64,000 bases of DNA, from the NCBI GenBank assembly GCA_050296515.1, contig JBNKRJ010000098.1, positions 23,470-87,469 of the forward strand. The letters run 5' to 3'. The DNA comes from NBLH01 sp050296515. Its GTDB lineage: Bacteria > Bacteroidota > Bacteroidia > Bacteroidales > NBLH01. A model generated the notes under the pieces. The model was given only the letters and a program-made list of their open reading frames with translations. It had not been told where the DNA came from and made no database searches. Positions 61,429-64,000 of the stretch are shown here, in pieces. Each line of letters opens with the position of its first letter. Position 1 is the first letter of the stretch. The position numbers and the translations under genes are program-made.

Positions 61429-63390
61429 TTACTTTTTGCAATACCTTTGAATAACCAAATAAGCTTTCTCCTGCCCGAGTTCTCCTGCTTTACTAAGTGC
61501 AGAACAAGCTTGTGCAAAGTTTTCCTGATAAATTAACAGCAAAGCCATGTTGTAATAAGCATCTGAAAAATCAGGTTCCAGCTTTATGGCCCGATTATAA
61601 TCAAACAATGCTCCATTAAAATCTTTAGCTTTTACTTTCAAATTGGCTCGATTATAATAGGCAATTGCTAAATCCGGATTTATTTCAATCGCCTGCTCAT
61701 AATCATTTAAAACATTGGTATAATCATATGTCTTTTCCAATTTTCTGTTTATCTGCTTGGTTTTTCCACCCACCGTTAAATTAATGCCTTCGTCTATAGA
61801 ATTTATAAAATCAAGCATTTTAAGTTGAGCATTGGCTCGCCCAAGATAGGCAAAAGCAGAATTGTGTTTTAAATCTATAGCTTTGCTAAAGGCATTGATT
61901 GCTGAGTTGTAGTTTTGTAACTTCGTATCAATGAGTCCTTTGATATACCAATTTTCAAAACTGCCAGTATCTTTCTCTAATGTTTTCTCAATTTTTTTGC
62001 TTATAATTTTGTAATCTAGTGTAGAATCAACCAGGTTATCAATATTAAAAGTGTATTTATCAAGACCAGTTTTGAAATCAGCCGCTATGTCTGAGAAAAT
62101 GATTTTTTTTGACTTTTCTGAATAAATATTTAGCATGTAATCAGGTAGGGGATCAATTCCTGAATATACACTATAAATTCTATCTCCTCCAACAAGGTTA
62201 TTATTAAAATCGGCTTCCAATTCAATCAATTTTTGATATTTTTTTGCATTGACAAGGGCAATGGTTGTGTCTTTGTTTTGAGCCTCCATTTTAGCCTGTG
62301 CAATATAATAATCTTGTTCAGCAGACTTAAGCTGTCCAAGGTTTCTTTTTGTGAGGGATCTCATGTAATAAGCTTCGCCAAAATCAGGATATAATTCAAT
62401 AGCTTTATTGAAATCATCCAATGCTTCGAGGTATTTTTTTTGTTCGCCAAGCAACATTCCACGATTATAATAACTAAGCACATGCAAAGGGCTTAATTCT
62501 ATAACTTTTGCTAAATCCAAAATTGCTTCATTCTTTTTTTCCATTTGAATTTTTAACATCGCCCTGTTATAATACGCAAGGGCATTATAAGGATTTAATT
62601 CAATTACTTTGTTGTAATCGTTCATTGCTCCTTCAAATTCCTCAAGTCGATACTTTGCAATAGCCCTTACATAATAGGTGTATGCATCATCAGGCTTCAG
62701 TTTTAAGGCGAAATTGTAATCTTTAATTGCTTCCTCAAATTTTTCCTGGTCATGTTTGATTAATCCTCTCCTCACGAAAGCCTGGTTATTAAACTGATTT
62801 AGACCAATAGCATAATTACAATCATTAATTGCTGATTCATAGTCTTTTAGTCCTGTTTTAGCAACTGCCCTGTAAAGATAAGCATCCACAATTGAAGGAT
62901 TTAGCTTGATTGCCTGGTTGAAATCTTCTATCGCAGCAGAATAGTTTTTAATACTTATTTTGGTTAGCCCCCGGCTTATTAAAATGCCAGGGTTATTAAC
63001 ATCCATAGTAGCTGCTTTATCATAATCATTTAGTGCACTGTTGTAATCATTTAATGCATTTTTAGCTACTCCTCTGTAATGGAAAGCATCAGGGAGAAAA
63101 GGGTTGAAATTAATTACCTTAGTAAAATCCTCAATAGCACCAGTGTAGTCATTCAACCCAAACTTTGCAATACCTCTGAAAAAATAGGCTTGATATTGGT
63201 CAGGCTTAAGCCTAATGACTCTGTTTAACCGCTCAATTGCTTCCTGGTTTTTATCTTCAAAAATTTCTTTTCTTGCCTTGTCAATATTTACTCTAATATC
63301 CAGTTGACCATATAATTGTGTGCTTATAGAAATTAGAGATATGATTGTTATTATTGAATACTTTCGTGCTGTTTTTCTTTTGCTTGTCAT
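61429..63390 (-). CDS. Secreted TPR protein
   Basis: The 653-residue protein has a signal peptide (1-29, ending QLYGQ) and two TPR arrays (about 35-370 and about 475-650). There are about ten repeats of the form NALAYYNRAMLKIQMEKKN, with an extra domain (about 395-470) between the arrays. It ends in a Lys-rich C-terminus. TPR proteins of this kind bind other proteins or peptides in the periplasm. No catalytic domain is seen. A TACATTTG box (63396-63403) stands only 6 bp before the ATG, so the transcript may be leaderless. Confidence 0.8.
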   Translation of the reverse strand: MTSKRKTARKYSIITIISLISISTQLYGQLDIRVNIDKARKEIFEDKNQEAIERLNRVIRLKPDQYQAYFFRGIAKFGLNDYTGAIEDFTKVINFNPFLPDAFHYRGVAKNALNDYNSALNDYDKAATMDVNNPGILISRGLTKISIKNYSAAIEDFNQAIKLNPSIVDAYLYRAVAKTGLKDYESAINDCNYAIGLNQFNNQAFVRRGLIKHDQEKFEEAIKDYNFALKLKPDDAYTYYVRAIAKYRLEEFEGAMNDYNKVIELNPYNALAYYNRAMLKIQMEKKNEAILDLAKVIELSPLHVLSYYNRGMLLGEQKKYLEALDDFNKAIELYPDFGEAYYMRSLTKRNLGQLKSAEQDYYIAQAKMEAQNKDTTIALVNAKKYQKLIELEADFNNNLVGGDRIYSVYSGIDPLPDYMLNIYSEKSKKIIFSDIAADFKTGLDKYTFNIDNLVDSTLDYKIISKKIEKTLEKDTGSFENWYIKGLIDTKLQNYNSAINAFSKAIDLKHNSAFAYLGRANAQLKMLDFINSIDEGINLTVGGKTKQINRKLEKTYDYTNVLNDYEQAIEINPDLAIAYYNRANLKVKAKDFNGALFDYNRAIKLEPDFSDAYYNMALLLIYQENFAQACSALSKAGELGQEKAYLVIQRYCKK

Positions 63391-63585
63391 GATGGCAAAT
63401 GTAATAAAGTCAAATCAATAATTAATTTTAGCTTCTCAAAAGCTTTTAACAAGTGTGTGTTAAAAATAAGACACATGTTTAATAAATTTATTGTGAAACA
63501 AGCATCGTTAATTGATATTAAATATTTATTTCACCAGGTTATTTTTTACTTTTGAGTAAGCAAGGATAATATTCCCGGAAAACAG

Positions 63586-63942
63586 ATGGAGATACCTAAT
63601 AAAAATATAATTCGAAGCTCTGGCTTTATCAATAAAATTAGGAGTACCAACGATAGAATTATTAATTATGTAATAGCCATTACATTACTTTTTTCTATTC
63701 CTGCTATAGTTGGAATGTACATTCGCTCAAGAAATTCAAATCTTGAGTCATTATTTTGCCCCCAATTCTTTTTAGCCTTCTTATTATTTGCAATTTATAT
63801 TATTATGAGTCCATTGACTATCAGATCTAAAGAAAGAGCAGGGGAAGAATGGAGTATAAGTGAATTAATACAAAATAAGAATTTACAACGACTGGCATAT
63901 TATATAAGCTATCAAAATAATATAGGACAAACTAGTATCTGA
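63586..63942 (+). CDS. Small membrane protein, like the N-terminus of a sensor kinase
   Basis: The 118-residue protein has two membrane helices (about 26-44 and 60-78). The opening NIIRSSGFINKIRSTNDRII then NYVIAITLLFSIPAIVGM resembles the N-terminal anchor of Bacteroidota PAS-type histidine kinases, but no sensor or kinase domain follows in frame. The C-terminal 40 residues are polar with no recognised fold. It may be a truncated relic or an independent membrane protein. A -7 box (TACTTTTG, 63547-63554) precedes it. Confidence 0.55.
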   Translation: MEIPNKNIIRSSGFINKIRSTNDRIINYVIAITLLFSIPAIVGMYIRSRNSNLESLFCPQFFLAFLLFAIYIIMSPLTIRSKERAGEEWSISELIQNKNLQRLAYYISYQNNIGQTSI

Positions 63943-63945
63943 TTT

Positions 63946-64000
63946 ATGAATTATAAACCAAGATCTTTAGATGATACAGACTCAGTTACATTGGATAAGG
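63946..64000 (+). CDS. Start of a gene cut by the right window edge
   Basis: An ATG at 63946 opens MNYKPRSLDDTDSVTLDK and stays open to the edge. It lies 3 bp after the stop of the small membrane gene, so it would be co-transcribed. Too short to identify. Confidence 0.4.
   Translation, partial: MNYKPRSLDDTDSVTLDK

Noticed and set aside
1..64000. tRNA or rRNA genes
   Set aside because: No cloverleaf-like T-loop/anticodon pattern or rRNA sequence was noticed by eye; a tRNAscan-SE run would be decisive.

Overview
The window is chromosomal DNA of a member of the Bacteroidota, probably Bacteroidales/Marinilabiliales-like, although the order is a guess. The reasons are AT-rich DNA, a complete Bat (aerotolerance) operon, secreted proteins ending in type IX secretion (T9SS) sorting domains, promoters of the Bacteroidota form TTTG-N18..20-TAnnTTTG, many periplasmic TPR proteins and the ribosomal order rpsF-rpsR-rplI. 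I saw no rRNA, tRNA, CRISPR array, intact insertion sequence or prophage.

Layout. 1-6945 (minus): operon moxR, DUF58, a DUF4381-like membrane protein, batA, batB, batC, batD, with batD running off the left edge. 7181-10250 (minus): small lipoprotein, dicarboxylate/amino-acid symporter, rplI-rpsR-rpsF. 10570-12252 (plus): dnaX. 12448-15348 (plus): a large T9SS-exported beta-propeller protein. 15360-19608 (minus): ferritin, monomeric isocitrate dehydrogenase, FabH. 19994-21080 (plus): an OB-fold lipoprotein and a PepSY-type membrane protein, followed by a short MITE-like inverted-repeat element. 21230-23975 (minus): OxyR, then three tandem CCC-motif membrane proteins and a DUF2752 protein. 24200-25858 (minus): an actin-like ATPase whose first nucleotide-binding motif lies at the C-terminal side of the fold, that is, a circular permutation, followed by a long acidic tail. 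26135-29935 (minus): a DUF3298 lipoprotein, a DUF6261-like protein, a degenerate ~41-bp tandem repeat, an unknown secreted protein and a 5'-truncated membrane protein. 30085-35408 (plus): a secreted repeat/coiled-coil protein, a partial duplicate of a protease prodomain, the full T9SS serine endopeptidase and an outer-membrane-type lipoprotein, with palindromic elements between them. 35479-40598: a YfhO-like membrane protein, an orphan histidine kinase, an MBL-fold hydrolase and a frameshifted small gene. 40655-52597 (minus): a secreted TPR-CHAT protein, a five-gene cluster of exported proteins including LPP20-like members, an SPFH protein and an SlyD-type isomerase. 52969-64000: a TPR histidine kinase, AhpC-type peroxiredoxin, PabB, TilS, a GMC oxidoreductase, a lipoprotein, a TPR protein and a truncated-looking membrane protein.

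How the genes work together. The Bat operon is one transcription unit with a clear promoter at 6986-7017. OxyR, the peroxiredoxin and ferritin form a plausible peroxide/iron defence group, scattered rather than adjacent. The 43935-50569 cluster encodes only exported proteins and reads as one envelope assembly of unknown function. The strongest candidate for something new is the permuted actin-like protein at 24200-25858; next come the LPP20/DUF6175-like cluster, the duplicated and frame-shifted protease prodomain, and several uncharacterised intergenic repeats. Domain names come from recognising sequence patterns by eye; no database search was run.
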